Shown here: positions 34,092 through 45,602 of the stretch, piece by piece | Layout of the letters: every line of letters begins with the position of its first letter | Numbering within the stretch: position 1 is the first letter of the stretch | Assembly: GCA_019115385.1 (NCBI GenBank) | Contig: DXDR01000083.1 | Location: forward strand, 1 to 64,000 | Direction of reading: 5' to 3' | From: Candidatus Mediterraneibacter avicola | GTDB lineage: Bacteria; Bacillota; Clostridia; Lachnospirales; Lachnospiraceae | DNA length: 64,000 bases | Program-made: the position numbers and the translations under genes | The notes under the pieces: model-generated | Database searches by the model: none | What the model was told of the DNA's origin: nothing | Seen by the model: only the letters and a program-made list of their open reading frames with translations

Positions 34092-36581
34092 TTACTTTTC
34101 TTCTTCAGAAATTTCTACTTTTTCCCCATCAATTTCTGCAGAAGCTTTCCTTACTTTCGCAACACTTGCAACTTTTTCATTTTCAGGTAAATTAATAAGT
34201 TTTACACCTGAAGTAATTCGTCCGTATACAGATATATCTGAGCACTTCATGCGAATAACAATACCTTCGGTGTTGATAATCATGATCTCACTGTCTTCAT
34301 CTACAGCTTTCATACCTACCACATTTCCGGTTTTCTCTGTTATCTTATAGCATTTCACGCCTTTTCCGCCACGGTTCTGTCTGGTAAATTCATCCATGTC
34401 AGTGCGTTTACCCATTCCTTTTTCCGACACGATAAGCATATCCTTGCCCTGACTGCTGATCTGCATTCCTACGATCACATCATTGTCGCTCAGGTTCATA
34501 CCGCGAACACCCATGGATACTCTGCCGGTTGAACGAACATCCTGTTCACTGAATCGGATACACTGACCATATTTTGTGACGAGCAGAACATCCTGTTCAT
34601 TATCTGTGACTTTTACTTCGATCAGCAGATCATCCTCTCTGAGAACAATGGCTGCAAGGCCGGTCTTTCTCACATTCATGTATTCTTTGATCGGAGTCTT
34701 TTTCACAAGACCTTTCTGAGTTGCCATGAATAGAAATTTTCCGTCCTCATATTCATAAATAGGAATCGTAGCTGTAATCTTTTCATCCGGCATCAACTGA
34801 AGGAGATTAATGACAGCAGTTCCTCGGGCCGTACGCCCCGCCTCAGGAATTTCGTATGCTTTCAGGCGGTAAACCCTTCCCTTATTTGTAAAGAACATAA
34901 TATAGTGATGGCTGGTCGTAATGAACAGTTCACGGATAAAGTCATCTTCCAGAGTCTGCATGCCTTTGATACCCTTGCCTCCTCTGTTCTGGCTCTTGAA
35001 CGTGTCCATGCTCATCCTCTTGATATATCCCATATTTGTGACCGTGATCACTACATTTTCTCTCGGGATCAAATCCTCCATAGAGATATCAAACTCATCA
35101 TAACCGATACGTGTTCTTCTGTCATCTCCGTATTTTTCTGAAATAACAAGAATCTCTTTGCGGATAACACCGAGAAGGAGCTTTCTGTCTGCCAGGATTG
35201 CCCTGTACTCCTCGATTTTTTTCTCCAGTTCGGCATATTCTGCTTCCAGTTTTTCTCTTTCCAGACCTGTCAGAGCTCTCAGACGCATATCTACAATGGC
35301 CTGGGACTGTACGTCAGACAGATCGAAGCGCCTCATCAATTCTTCTTTTGCGATCTGAACGCTTCTGGATCCGCGGATGATCTTTATTACTTCGTCAATA
35401 TTATCCAGCGCGATGAGCAGACCTTCCAGGATATGAGCCCTCTCCTCCGCCTTATTGAGATCATATTTTGTCCTTCGGGTAACCACGTCTTCCTGATGCT
35501 GAAGGTAATATTTCAGCATATCCAGAAGATTCATCACCTTTGGCTCGTTATTTACAAGAGCCAGCATGATGACTCCAAATGTGTCCTGAAGCTGGGTGTG
35601 CTTATAAAGCTGATTCAGGATCACGTTAGGATTTACATCCCGGCGCAGTTCAATACAAATGCGCATTCCCTCACGGCTGGACTGGTCGCTGAGATCTGTG
35701 ATACCATCAATTTTCTTATCTCTTACAAGCTCTGCGATTTTTTCGATCAACCTCGCTTTATTTACCATAAACGGCAGCTCTGTCACAATGATCCGGTTTT
35801 TCCCATTCTGCATCGGTTCGATATTTGTGACCGCGCGTACCCTTATCTTTCCTCTTCCGGTGCGGTACGCCTCTTCAATCCCGCGTGTGCCCAGAATCTC
35901 AGCGCCAGTTGGAAAATCAGGACCTTTAACGATTTGGAGGATATCCTCCATAGTCGTTTCGCCATTCTCGTCGATCTGATCGTCAATAATCTTAACTACC
36001 GCGCCGATCACTTCTCTTAAGTTGTGAGGCGGGATATTTGTAGCCATTCCCACCGCAATGCCGGATGTTCCGTTTACAAGAAGATTTGGAAATCTGGACG
36101 GCAGGACAGTAGGCTCTTTCTCTGTCTCATCGAAGTTCGGGGCAAAGTCCACAGTATTTTTATTAATATCCGCAGTCATCTCCATGGAAATCTTACTGAG
36201 GCGGGCCTCCGTATAACGCATGGCCGCAGCCCCGTCTCCATCCACAGAACCGAAGTTTCCATGTCCGTCTACCAGAGGATATCTGGTAGACCATTCCTGA
36301 GCCAGATTTACCAGCGCTCCATAAATGGAACTGTCTCCATGGGGGTGATATTTACCCATTGTATCTCCGACGATACGGGCACATTTACGGTGCGGCTTAT
36401 CCGGGCCGTTATTAAGCTCGATCATGGAGTAAAGTATTCTCCTCTGCACCGGTTTCAATCCATCCCGCACATCAGGAAGAGCACGGGAGGCGATGACACT
36501 CATGGCATAATTAATATAGGACGTTTCCATCGTCTTCTTCAGATCGACCTCATGGACTTTATCAAAAATATTATCTTCCAT
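34092..36581 (-). CDS. gyrA: DNA gyrase subunit A
   Basis: 829 residues, normal length. The 5Y-CAP breakage-reunion domain carries the catalytic Tyr in [12 protein letters not shown], and the C-terminal part has the beta-pinwheel repeats with the GyrA box QNRGGKG (about 560-566; a second QNRGGKG lies near 755). Gyrase supercoils DNA using ATP with GyrB. The quinolone-determining region reads [12 protein letters not shown]: Ser84 matches E. coli Ser83 but Gly88 takes the place of Asp87. AAAGGAG lies before the ATG. gyrB lies upstream across a structured 249-base gap. Confidence 0.97.
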   Translation of the reverse strand: MEDNIFDKVHEVDLKKTMETSYINYAMSVIASRALPDVRDGLKPVQRRILYSMIELNNGPDKPHRKCARIVGDTMGKYHPHGDSSIYGALVNLAQEWSTRYPLVDGHGNFGSVDGDGAAAMRYTEARLSKISMEMTADINKNTVDFAPNFDETEKEPTVLPSRFPNLLVNGTSGIAVGMATNIPPHNLREVIGAVVKIIDDQIDENGETTMEDILQIVKGPDFPTGAEILGTRGIEEAYRTGRGKIRVRAVTNIEPMQNGKNRIIVTELPFMVNKARLIEKIAELVRDKKIDGITDLSDQSSREGMRICIELRRDVNPNVILNQLYKHTQLQDTFGVIMLALVNNEPKVMNLLDMLKYYLQHQEDVVTRRTKYDLNKAEERAHILEGLLIALDNIDEVIKIIRGSRSVQIAKEELMRRFDLSDVQSQAIVDMRLRALTGLEREKLEAEYAELEKKIEEYRAILADRKLLLGVIRKEILVISEKYGDDRRTRIGYDEFDISMEDLIPRENVVITVTNMGYIKRMSMDTFKSQNRGGKGIKGMQTLEDDFIRELFITTSHHYIMFFTNKGRVYRLKAYEIPEAGRTARGTAVINLLQLMPDEKITATIPIYEYEDGKFLFMATQKGLVKKTPIKEYMNVRKTGLAAIVLREDDLLIEVKVTDNEQDVLLVTKYGQCIRFSEQDVRSTGRVSMGVRGMNLSDNDVIVGMQISSQGKDMLIVSEKGMGKRTDMDEFTRQNRGGKGVKCYKITEKTGNVVGMKAVDEDSEIMIINTEGIVIRMKCSDISVYGRITSGVKLINLPENEKVASVAKVRKASAEIDGEKVEISEEEK

Positions 36582-36601
36582 CGTTTATCTCCTTTAAATC
36601 T

Positions 36602-36798
36602 TTTTTTCTCTGATACGCCTGCTTCCGCTCCCGGCGGCCTCAGTTCAAAAACCTTCGGTTTTTTCTCTGATACGCCTGCTTCCGCTCCCGGCTCTCCCAG
36701 TTCAAAACCTTCGGTTTTTGAACTGGAGTTGGCATTTCCAATGCCAACCTCCATGGCCGCCGTGTGCCATGCAAACAAGCGAGCTTGTTTTCTGGCAC
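36602..36798. repeat. gyrB-gyrA intergenic tandem duplication and three hairpins
   Basis: A 57-base unit (36602-36658) is repeated once (36659-36714) with a 28-base identical core. It is followed by three adjacent hairpins: 36697-36726 (CAGTTCAAAA stem), 36725-36752 (GTTGGCATT stem) and 36764-36798 (GTGCCA and AAACAAGC stems). The gyrB stop follows directly. An open frame through it repeats PGAEAGVSEKK, but it lacks a ribosome site and overlaps gyrA, so I do not call a gene. gyrA and gyrB are usually closely spaced, so this looks like an inserted repeat element. Confidence 0.7.
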
Positions 36799-36830
36799 TC
36801 ATCGTCCACGGAGCCGGTCGCTGTAAATGG

Positions 36831-38771
<1,941 letters not shown>

Positions 38772-38779
38772 CTAACCTC

Positions 38780-39868
38780 CTAATTTGCTTTTGCTGCCTT
38801 TCCATTTTTTATATGAAAAATTTTATTAATAGAAAATCTGTGATTTACAAATTCATCCAATCCTGTGCATGTAATTATGGTCTGTATATCGTGTATACTG
38901 TCCAGTAAATAGTTTTGCCTGTGTTTGTCCAGTTCAGACAATACATCGTCAAGCAGCAGGATCGGTGTATCGTGTATCACCTGTTTTACCAGTTCAATCT
39001 CTGAAAGCTTCAAAGACAGCGCAGCAGTTCTCTGCTGTCCCTGGGAACCGAACTTTCTGATATCCAGTCCTTTATCTGTCACAAAACATACGTCGTCTCT
39101 GTGAGGACCCGCCGAAGTGCTCTTCATCCTGATATCTCTGTCCCTGTTTCTTGCCAGAGCCTTCTCCAGAGGTATATTTCCTGTGCTTTCTTCATATATG
39201 AGAGAGATCCTCTCTTTCCCACCAGTCAACTTATAATGTATATCAGAAATTATTTCATTAACTTGTTCTATAAATTCTTTTCTTCTCTCCAGAACCTTTG
39301 TCCCATATTCCACAAGCTGCATATCCCATATATCCAGAGTGTCCATAAGATTATCCTTGTCATATATTTCTTTTAACAGGGAATTTCTCTGATTAATGAC
39401 CCGGTTATAGTTTGAAAGATTGTTAAGATATATCCTGTCAAGCTGAGACAGTTCCAGATCAATAAATCTCCGACGGCCCGCCGGTCCTTCTTTTATGATG
39501 TTGAGATCTTCAGGAGAAAAAAATACAAAATGGACAATGCCAAAAAGCTCGCTTGCCTTTCGTATCGGTATTTTATCAATCGCGATTCCCTTAGGGCTGT
39601 TCTTTTTCAGATGCATATCGATCTGGAAACAGCTTCCCTTTTTTTCAACCACTGTCTCCAGATGCGACTCATCACACCCGAAACGTATAATATCCCGGTC
39701 CTTTGTGCCACGATGAGACTTGGTCGTCCCGGACAGATAAAGAGCCTCGAGTATATTCGTTTTTCCCTGTGCATTGTCCCCGTACAGAATATTTGTCTTT
39801 GGATCAAAATTCAAATCTAATAAATCATAATTTCTGTAATTTTTCAGCTTTAAAGATTTGATTATCAT
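38780..39868 (-). CDS. recF: DNA replication and repair protein RecF
   Basis: 362 residues. The N-terminal Walker A is YGDNAQGKTNILEALYL; the ABC-type signature region is KFGSQGQQRTAALSLKL; Walker B is ILLLDDVLSELD. RecF binds gapped duplex DNA and, with RecO and RecR, loads RecA. The ribosome site is weak, suggesting coupling to upstream translation; the S4-protein gene ends 74 bases before. Confidence 0.96.
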   Translation of the reverse strand: MIIKSLKLKNYRNYDLLDLNFDPKTNILYGDNAQGKTNILEALYLSGTTKSHRGTKDRDIIRFGCDESHLETVVEKKGSCFQIDMHLKKNSPKGIAIDKIPIRKASELFGIVHFVFFSPEDLNIIKEGPAGRRRFIDLELSQLDRIYLNNLSNYNRVINQRNSLLKEIYDKDNLMDTLDIWDMQLVEYGTKVLERRKEFIEQVNEIISDIHYKLTGGKERISLIYEESTGNIPLEKALARNRDRDIRMKSTSAGPHRDDVCFVTDKGLDIRKFGSQGQQRTAALSLKLSEIELVKQVIHDTPILLLDDVLSELDKHRQNYLLDSIHDIQTIITCTGLDEFVNHRFSINKIFHIKNGKAAKAN

Positions 39869-39942
39869 TTCAATTATTTTACACTTTTCCCATTTTTTTG
39901 TAAAGCGGACGTAAGGGATCCACCGTTCTCAAACGCAACAGT

Positions 39943-40182
39943 TCATACCTCCCCATTCGGAAGACCTCCGGACTGTATCGCAATCTCCTCCCCGCTTACC
40001 GAGACCATGTCTCCGGGATACAGCTTTCTCCCTCTTCTCGTCTCCTCCAGGCCGTTGACGCTTACTTCTCCCGCCTGGATCATATCTTTTGCTTCAACTC
40101 CGCTTCCGGCAACTCCCGCCGCTTTCAGAACCTGTCCAAGACGGATAAATTCATCTCCGTCTCTCAGTGTGAATTTCTGCAT
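39943..40182 (-). CDS. S4-domain RNA-binding protein (YaaA/RlbA-like)
   Basis: 79 residues. A single S4 domain: FIRLGQVLKAAGVAGSGVEAKDMIQAGEVSVNG with the EETRRGRKLYPGD basic loop. Such short S4 proteins sit between dnaN and recF in most Firmicutes (yaaA of B. subtilis); they likely act in ribosome assembly. AAAAGAGGG lies upstream of the ATG, and dnaN ends 14 bases before. Confidence 0.9.
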   Translation of the reverse strand: MQKFTLRDGDEFIRLGQVLKAAGVAGSGVEAKDMIQAGEVSVNGLEETRRGRKLYPGDMVSVSGEEIAIQSGGLPNGEV

Positions 40183-40196
40183 ATTATCCCTCTTTT

Positions 40197-41306
40197 CTAT
40201 ACCGCTGCATTAAAATTGACAGGAAGGATCAGATAAATATAGCTCTGAACTTCATCCTTGATAAAGCAGGGCGCTTTTGCGTTCATAAAATACAGATCAA
40301 CCTCTTCATCATCAATAACTCTGAGGGCATCTATCAAAAATTTCGGATTGAATCCGATAAGAAGATCCCTTCCTTCCTTTGAGCAGAGGATCACTTCATC
40401 CATGGAGCCTGCCTGAGATTTGATCTTAAGTTCCATAGAATCATCCCGTATATCAATGATGATCGGCTTTTTATCTCCTTCTTTAATGAGCAGGGTCGCG
40501 CGGTCAATACAGTCGAGGAGCTCTCTCTTATTAATCTTTACCTTTGTCTCATAATCGCTGGAAAGCATCTGGTCGATCTTAAAATACTCTCCCTCGATCA
40601 GCCTTGACACAACAACTGTCCTGTCAAATTCAAAGACGATATGATTTCTTGTAAATGAAATATCAACGTCCGACTCAGCCTCTCCTCCGATAATCTTGCT
40701 GATCTCCTGAAGAGTTTTTCCCGGAACGATCACCTTTTTCGGAGAATATGAGTCTTTAAGCTCAATCTTTCGGATTGAAATTCTGTGTCCGTCCAGTGAG
40801 ACGACTTTCAGGATATTGTCATCTATCTCAAAAAGTTCTCCGGTCATCATCTTATTTGTATCGCTGTCCGCGATAGAAAAAATCGTCTGCCTTATCACTT
40901 CCTTCAGGGTAAATTCAGACACGGTAATAAAATCATTTTTTTCAACAGCAGGAAGATAGGAGAAGTCCTCGCCTGACTGTGCCGCGATATTAAATTTTGC
41001 CTTTTCACATGTAATGATAGCCTGGCTGTCATTTTCAGATTCAATTACAATCTCGCTGTCTGGAAGCTTTCTTACAATTTCCGAAAAGATTCTTGCATTG
41101 ATCGCGAGGATTCCTCTCTCTGAAATCTCTCCTTCAATGGATGTCTCTATGCCGAGTTCCATATCATTTGCAGTCAGCTTTATTACATCTGTAGAAGCGT
41201 CGATCAGAATACATTCAAGGATAGGCATTGTAGTTTTGGAAGGAACTGCTTTGGAAACAATGCTTACTCCTTTTGAAAGATTAGATTTTGTACATATAAT
41301 TTTCAT
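40197..41306 (-). CDS. dnaN: DNA polymerase III beta sliding clamp
   Basis: 369 residues. Three clamp domains are recognisable, with the N-terminal MKIICTKSNLSKGVSIVSKAV and conserved C-terminal ending FIKDEVQSYIYLILPVN. The ring holds the replicase on DNA and is a hub for repair proteins. AAGGAGTTATCACCAA precedes the ATG. It begins the dnaN-S4-recF-gyrB-gyrA group and lies 313 bases downstream of dnaA. Confidence 0.96.
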   Translation of the reverse strand: MKIICTKSNLSKGVSIVSKAVPSKTTMPILECILIDASTDVIKLTANDMELGIETSIEGEISERGILAINARIFSEIVRKLPDSEIVIESENDSQAIITCEKAKFNIAAQSGEDFSYLPAVEKNDFITVSEFTLKEVIRQTIFSIADSDTNKMMTGELFEIDDNILKVVSLDGHRISIRKIELKDSYSPKKVIVPGKTLQEISKIIGGEAESDVDISFTRNHIVFEFDRTVVVSRLIEGEYFKIDQMLSSDYETKVKINKRELLDCIDRATLLIKEGDKKPIIIDIRDDSMELKIKSQAGSMDEVILCSKEGRDLLIGFNPKFLIDALRVIDDEEVDLYFMNAKAPCFIKDEVQSYIYLILPVNFNAAV

Positions 41307-41619
41307 TTGGTGATAACTCCTTTCACAGTGTGTAAAAATTTTACCCTCAGCTGCTTATATATATTTTTTTAATATAGATTCCGTATTCTTCTTATTAGGG
41401 GCTGTGAATATGTTGAAAACACCTTCAAAGCCTTGTACCATAACGGTTTGTCCATATTGATAACTCTGTTGATGTGAACGGGAAACGCTGTGAGTCATGT
41501 GTGTAAAACTTATGGCATCATAAACAGTCATGATTTTTTATGGTAGTTTTAATCACTGTATCCATGGATTATTTACATACTTATCCACGTTCTGTCAACA
41601 ATAGCATAACAGGAATGTC
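41307..41619. other. dnaA-dnaN intergenic region with DnaA-box-like sites
   Basis: 313 bases without a gene. It holds TGTGTAAAA at 41329-41337 and 41500-41508 (reverse complement TTTTACACA) and TTATCCACG at 41581-41589, all close to the DnaA box consensus. In Firmicutes this spacer can be the second half of a bipartite origin, and it must also contain the dnaN promoter. Confidence 0.55.
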
Positions 41620-42990
41620 TTAAAGAGGATTGATTTTTTTCTTAATAATATTAACCGTATTATTAAGAGCCTCGTCTGTCTTAAGATCATTCTCTATTTT
41701 TTTAACTCCGTGGCTGATCGAAGCATGGTCCTTTCCACCGAGCAGAACCCCGATCGTCTTCAGAGCCGTATCGGTCATTGTCCGGCACAGATACATGACG
41801 ATCTGTCTTGGAAGCACGATTTCTGCATTTCTCTTCTTTCCTTTAATATCAGCAACAGAAATATTGAAGTGCTCTGATACTACATCAATAATAAGTTCCG
41901 GCGTAATAACCCGGTTATTATCAGGGGATATCATATCTTTCAGCGCCTCGGCGGCCAAAGGGATATCGATCGGTTTATTTTCCAGGTTTGACAGAGCAAT
42001 CAGTTTGTTAAGCGATCCTTCCAGCTCACGGATATTGGACTTGATATTGTTTGCAATATACTGCATGACTTCATCCGGTATATGATAGCGCTCCAGTCCG
42101 TCCAGCTCTTCTTTTTTTCTCAGGATCGCCATCCTGGTCTCATAATCAGGTGAAGAAATATCTGCGATCAGTCCCCATTCGAACCTTGTCCGCAGTCTTG
42201 CCTCCAGAGTTTCGATATCTTTAGGAGGCTTATCACTGGATATAATGATCTGTTTTCCAGATACATGCAGGTGATTGAAAGTGTGGAAAAATTCTTCCTG
42301 GGTACTTTCTTTTCCTATAATGAACTGGATATCGTCTATCAGAAGAACATCATTGTTTCTGTATTTTTCACGGAATGTCGTCATTGCAAGCTCATTGCCG
42401 TTTTTTCCGACTTTGAGAGCGTCGATCAGTTCATTTGTAAACGCCTCGCTGGTCACATACAACACCTTTTTAGAAGGATCGTTTTCCAAAATAAAATGTG
42501 CGATCGAGTGCATCAGGTGAGTTTTTCCAAGCCCTACACCTCCATAGATGAAAAGAGGATTGTATATCTCACCCGGAGATTCCGCGACAGCCAGCGAAGC
42601 TGCGTGCGCAAAGCTGTTATTGCCTCCAACTACGAAAGTATCAAACGTATACTTGGGGTTGAGATTTGCCTTTTCATAAATTGCATTTACCCGGCTTCTT
42701 TTTACAGTATTTTCTCTTTTTTCCTGTATGGTAGTCTGGTTGTCTGTGACAAAAGCCACCTCATATTCAATACCTGTTACTTCTGCAATGCAGACCTTGA
42801 AGGGAAGCAGATATTTTTCCTCGATATGTTCCAGACTTGCTCTCAGCTTTACAAGAATATAGACAGTATTATCCCTGATCTCATAGACAGTAAGAGGAGC
42901 AATCCATGTATTATAAGAAATATTGGACGAGCAGTATTCAAGCTTCATCTTATTAAGTATCTGATCCCAGTTTTGTTCTACAATGTTCAT
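41620..42990 (-). CDS. dnaA: chromosomal replication initiator DnaA
   Basis: 456 residues from ATG, with AGGAGTTACTTTTG upstream. Domain I (about 1-90) leads through a linker (VKRSRVNAIYEKANLNPKYT) to the AAA+ domain: Walker A GGVGLGKTHLMHSI, Walker B VLLIDDIQF, sensor 1 IISSDKPPKDI; domain IV ends with the DNA-binding signature GGKDHASISHGVKKIE. DnaA-ATP opens oriC. A box cluster 200 bases upstream of its start fits self-regulation. Confidence 0.98.
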   Translation of the reverse strand: MNIVEQNWDQILNKMKLEYCSSNISYNTWIAPLTVYEIRDNTVYILVKLRASLEHIEEKYLLPFKVCIAEVTGIEYEVAFVTDNQTTIQEKRENTVKRSRVNAIYEKANLNPKYTFDTFVVGGNNSFAHAASLAVAESPGEIYNPLFIYGGVGLGKTHLMHSIAHFILENDPSKKVLYVTSEAFTNELIDALKVGKNGNELAMTTFREKYRNNDVLLIDDIQFIIGKESTQEEFFHTFNHLHVSGKQIIISSDKPPKDIETLEARLRTRFEWGLIADISSPDYETRMAILRKKEELDGLERYHIPDEVMQYIANNIKSNIRELEGSLNKLIALSNLENKPIDIPLAAEALKDMISPDNNRVITPELIIDVVSEHFNISVADIKGKKRNAEIVLPRQIVMYLCRTMTDTALKTIGVLLGGKDHASISHGVKKIENDLKTDEALNNTVNIIKKKINPL

Positions 42991-43048
42991 CAAAAGTAAC
43001 TCCTAATCAATATAATAGAGAGATATTAAGGCAAAATCTCTCCATTAC

Positions 43049-43077
43049 ATTTTACATCAAAAAGGAGCCATAAGCAA
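43049..43077 (-). promoter_or_regulatory. probable dnaA promoter
   Basis: On the minus strand TTGCTT (43077-43072), 17 bases with a TG before the -10, then TAAAAT (43054-43049), about 60 bases ahead of the dnaA start codon and 110 bases past the nearest perfect DnaA box. Confidence 0.55.
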
Positions 43078-43153
43078 CGGAAAATCAATGTTTATAAAGT
43101 TATGAACATACAGAATGCAGAGTTTATGAAGGTTAAATGAAAGAAAAATATTG

Positions 43154-43228
43154 TTATCAACATGTTATTTCATAGTTATCAGTGAGTTATCCACAAGTTA
43201 TCCACATTTGTTGATAACTTGTGGATAA
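43154..43228. other. oriC: oriC core: cluster of DnaA boxes
   Basis: Three perfect TTATCCACA boxes lie at 43187-43195 (+), 43198-43206 (+) and 43220-43228 (-), with a variant TTATCAACA at 43154-43162. The first and last flank a perfect 16-base inverted repeat (43187-43202 / 43213-43228). Flanking DNA is AT-rich, and gene strands diverge from here. The full dnaA-rpmH gap spans 42991-43409. Confidence 0.85.
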
Positions 43229-43280
43229 GTGTAAACAATAAAGATAAGTCGGTTACTAAGAAAGAAAAACGGGTTTTTGC

Positions 43281-43309
43281 TTGACTTATCGGGGTTTTTT
43301 AACTATAAT
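43281..43309 (+). promoter_or_regulatory. sigma-A promoter of rpmH
   Basis: TTGACT (43281-43286), 17 bases, TATAAT (43304-43309), some 100 bases ahead of the rpmH start codon. Confidence 0.8.
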
Positions 43310-43409
43310 TAAGAGCAGTGTCTTTTGAAAGAAAAGATGCGGTAAAGAAAATGTTAAACATGTGAATACTTTATTATAAAGTATATCAGTTAAAGGGAGG
43401 TGTAAGGGT

Positions 43410-43544
43410 ATGAAGATGACATTTCAGCCGAAGAAGAGATCAAGATCCAAAGTACACGGCTTCAGAGCAAGAATGAGCACACCGGGCGGAAGAAAAGTTC
43501 TGGCTGCCAGGAGAGCAAAAGGAAGAAAACAGTTATCAGCTTAG
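43410..43544 (+). CDS. rpmH: 50S ribosomal protein L34
   Basis: 44 residues, the usual size: [18 protein letters not shown], then [20 protein letters not shown] and a RKQLSA end. It is a highly basic component of the large ribosomal subunit. GGGAGG lies 10 bases before the ATG. It opens the conserved rpmH-rnpA-yidD-yidC-jag run on the right replichore. Confidence 0.97.
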   Translation: MKMTFQPKKRSRSKVHGFRARMSTPGGRKVLAARRAKGRKQLSA

Positions 43545-43658
43545 GCCGCAGATATGTGGCCTTTTCTTCTATACTTTTATCTATAAGATGCCAGGATTGT
43601 GGGAGCGCGCAGCACGGAACAATCTGCAGGCATCATAGTTGGGGCTTTTGACCCCAAC
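43545..43658 (+). promoter_or_regulatory. two hairpins in the rpmH-rnpA gap
   Basis: A GGCC..GGCC hairpin followed by TTTTCTT (43545-43566) could attenuate rpmH transcription, and a 7-bp GTTGGGG / CCCCAAC hairpin (43638-43658) lies just before rnpA. Together they may lower rnpA expression relative to rpmH. Confidence 0.4.
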
Positions 43659-43695
43659 ATCATCTTTAATCAGTTATAACAGCAAAGAGGTCACG

Positions 43696-44034
43696 ATGAA
43701 GTATTCTGAATCTTTAAAGAAAAATAAAGATTTCCAGATCGTTTATAAAAATGGGAAATCTCTGGCAAATCATTATCTTGTAATGTATCTGCTTCCAAAT
43801 GAACTCAACAAAAACAGACTTGGGATTTCCGTAAGCAAAAAAGTGGGAAACAGCGTGGTAAGGCATCGTCTTACACGTCTGATAAGAGAGAGCTATCGAA
43901 TGTCAGAAGAGCATTTCCGTCGTGGATTTGATATTATAGTGATTGCAAGAACAAGTGCAAAAGGAAAAAGTTACCATGAGATTGAACGTGCACTGCTCCA
44001 CCTCGGAAAACTTCATAAATGTTTTATAGATTAA
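43696..44034 (+). CDS. rnpA: ribonuclease P protein component
   Basis: 112 residues from [13 protein letters not shown], with AGAGG 6 bases before; the open frame extends 19 codons further without support. The RNase P signature [18 protein letters not shown] sits at about 50-67. It supports the catalytic RNA in 5' maturation of tRNAs. It ends 16 bases before yidD. Confidence 0.96.
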   Translation: MKYSESLKKNKDFQIVYKNGKSLANHYLVMYLLPNELNKNRLGISVSKKVGNSVVRHRLTRLIRESYRMSEEHFRRGFDIIVIARTSAKGKSYHEIERALLHLGKLHKCFID

Positions 44035-44050
44035 AAAGGAAGTGGCGCGA

Positions 44051-44263
44051 ATGAAGCGGATTCTGATCGGGATGATAAAATTTTACAGGAAATATCTGTC
44101 CGGGCTGAAACGGTACAGCACCTGTAAATATTATCCCACATGTTCACAGTACGGCATGGAGGCTATTGAAAAATATGGAGCGCTCAAGGGAGGGCTTCTG
44201 GCTGTGTGGAGGATCCTGCGCTGCAATCCATTTTCAAAAGGCGGATATGATCCAGTACCTTAA
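44051..44263 (+). CDS. yidD: membrane protein insertion efficiency factor YidD
   Basis: 70 residues from the ATG with AAGGA 11 bases upstream; a GTG three codons earlier is too close to the site. The family core is [20 protein letters not shown] then [18 protein letters not shown] and [17 protein letters not shown]. It aids YidC-dependent insertion at the membrane. It lies between rnpA and yidC as in most bacteria. Confidence 0.95.
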   Translation: MKRILIGMIKFYRKYLSGLKRYSTCKYYPTCSQYGMEAIEKYGALKGGLLAVWRILRCNPFSKGGYDPVP

Positions 44264-44275
44264 GGAGGATGAGTA

Positions 44276-45601
44276 ATGGAATTAAACGGACTTTTAGCTG
44301 CCGGGATTTATGACTGGCCGGTCATAAAGCAGATATCCTGGCTGCTGGGACAGGTTATGAACGGGATCTACAATGTGCTTGATGCCATCGGGATCCAGAA
44401 CATCGGCGTGAGCATTATCATTTTCACGGTTATCGTGTATACGCTTCTGATTCCGCTCACGATCAAACAGCAGAAATTTTCAAAGATGCAGAGCGTTATG
44501 ACGCCTGAGATCAGAAAGATCCAGAAAAAGTATGAGGGGAAAAGAGACCAGGCTTCCATGCTGAAGCAGCAGGAGGAGATGAACGCCGTATATGACAAAT
44601 ACGGGACAAAGATGTCCAGCGGATGTCTTCCCTCTCTGATCCAGATGCTCTTCCTGTTCGGTCTGTATCCGGTTGTTCAGAACATACCGAGATATGTAGA
44701 TAAGGTCAGTGAAGTGTACATGCCTCTTGTAGATAAGATTCAGTCTATATCCGGTTCCCAGGCTATTATGGAGAAAATCGGAGAGGCCAGCCCGGTGCTG
44801 ATGAATCCGGATTCTTATGATTATTCAAAGGCCAGTACACTTGTAGAAGTTCTTTATAAATTTCAGGATGCTACATGGACAGCGCTGACAGACAAGATGC
44901 CTCAGGTTGAGAATATTGCAAACAGCACGAAAGATCAGATTGGAAATCTGAATGAATTTCTTGGTATTAATATCGGAGCCCATCCGTGGAATCTTCTCAT
45001 GGATGCACTTAAGGACTTTTCTGTCGTTGCTATCATCCTGGCTGTTCTCATTCCTGTTCTGGCGGGTCTTACACAGTTTTTGAGCGTGAAGCTCTCACAG
45101 GCCGGTTCAGCGTCCCTGATGGATGATAAGGACAACCCGATGGCAGGTTCCATGAAGACCATGATATATACTATGCCGCTCATTTCAGTCGTATTTGGTT
45201 TTACGCTTCCGGCAGGTCTTGGACTTTACTGGATCGCCAGCGCGGCGGTGAGATGTGTGCAGCAGCTCGCGATCAATAAATATCTGAGCAAGAAATCAGT
45301 TGAGGATATTATTGCAGAGAACCAGAAGAAAATGAAAAAGAAGATCGAGAAAAAGGGAGCTCCTGCAAAAGAAATCAACAGAATGGCGACAACCAGTACA
45401 AGAAATGTAGGAAATAATACAAACACAAAGAAAAATCAGGCTGAGAAGGATGAGAAGATAAGACAGGCGCAGGAGTTTGCAAAAAATGCAAAGCCGGGAA
45501 GCCTTACAGCGAAAGCAAATCTTGTCTCAAGATATAACAGCGGTCAGAAATCAGAGCAGCCTTCACAGGATAAGGCTTCTGAAAAGAAAGGAAAGAAATA
45601 A
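44276..45601 (+). CDS. yidC: membrane protein insertase YidC/Oxa1
   Basis: 441 residues. Conserved helices contain GVSIIIFTVIVYTLLIPLTI (about 43-62), LIQMLFLFGLYPVVQNIP, and C-terminal AGLGLYWIASAAVRCVQQ. A long basic tail (about 345-441, K/N/Q-rich) is typical of Gram-positive YidC and binds ribosomes. There is no lipobox, although an N-terminal hydrophobic stretch is present. AAGGAGGATGAGTA precedes the ATG. The jag start lies 1 base past its stop. Confidence 0.95.
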   Translation: MELNGLLAAGIYDWPVIKQISWLLGQVMNGIYNVLDAIGIQNIGVSIIIFTVIVYTLLIPLTIKQQKFSKMQSVMTPEIRKIQKKYEGKRDQASMLKQQEEMNAVYDKYGTKMSSGCLPSLIQMLFLFGLYPVVQNIPRYVDKVSEVYMPLVDKIQSISGSQAIMEKIGEASPVLMNPDSYDYSKASTLVEVLYKFQDATWTALTDKMPQVENIANSTKDQIGNLNEFLGINIGAHPWNLLMDALKDFSVVAIILAVLIPVLAGLTQFLSVKLSQAGSASLMDDKDNPMAGSMKTMIYTMPLISVVFGFTLPAGLGLYWIASAAVRCVQQLAINKYLSKKSVEDIIAENQKKMKKKIEKKGAPAKEINRMATTSTRNVGNNTNTKKNQAEKDEKIRQAQEFAKNAKPGSLTAKANLVSRYNSGQKSEQPSQDKASEKKGKK

Positions 45602-45602
45602 A

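Noticed and set aside
36539..36802. Minus-strand open frame with repeated PGAEAGVSEKK
   Set aside because: It overlaps the gyrA start, has no ribosome site, and the repetition comes from the tandem DNA duplication.
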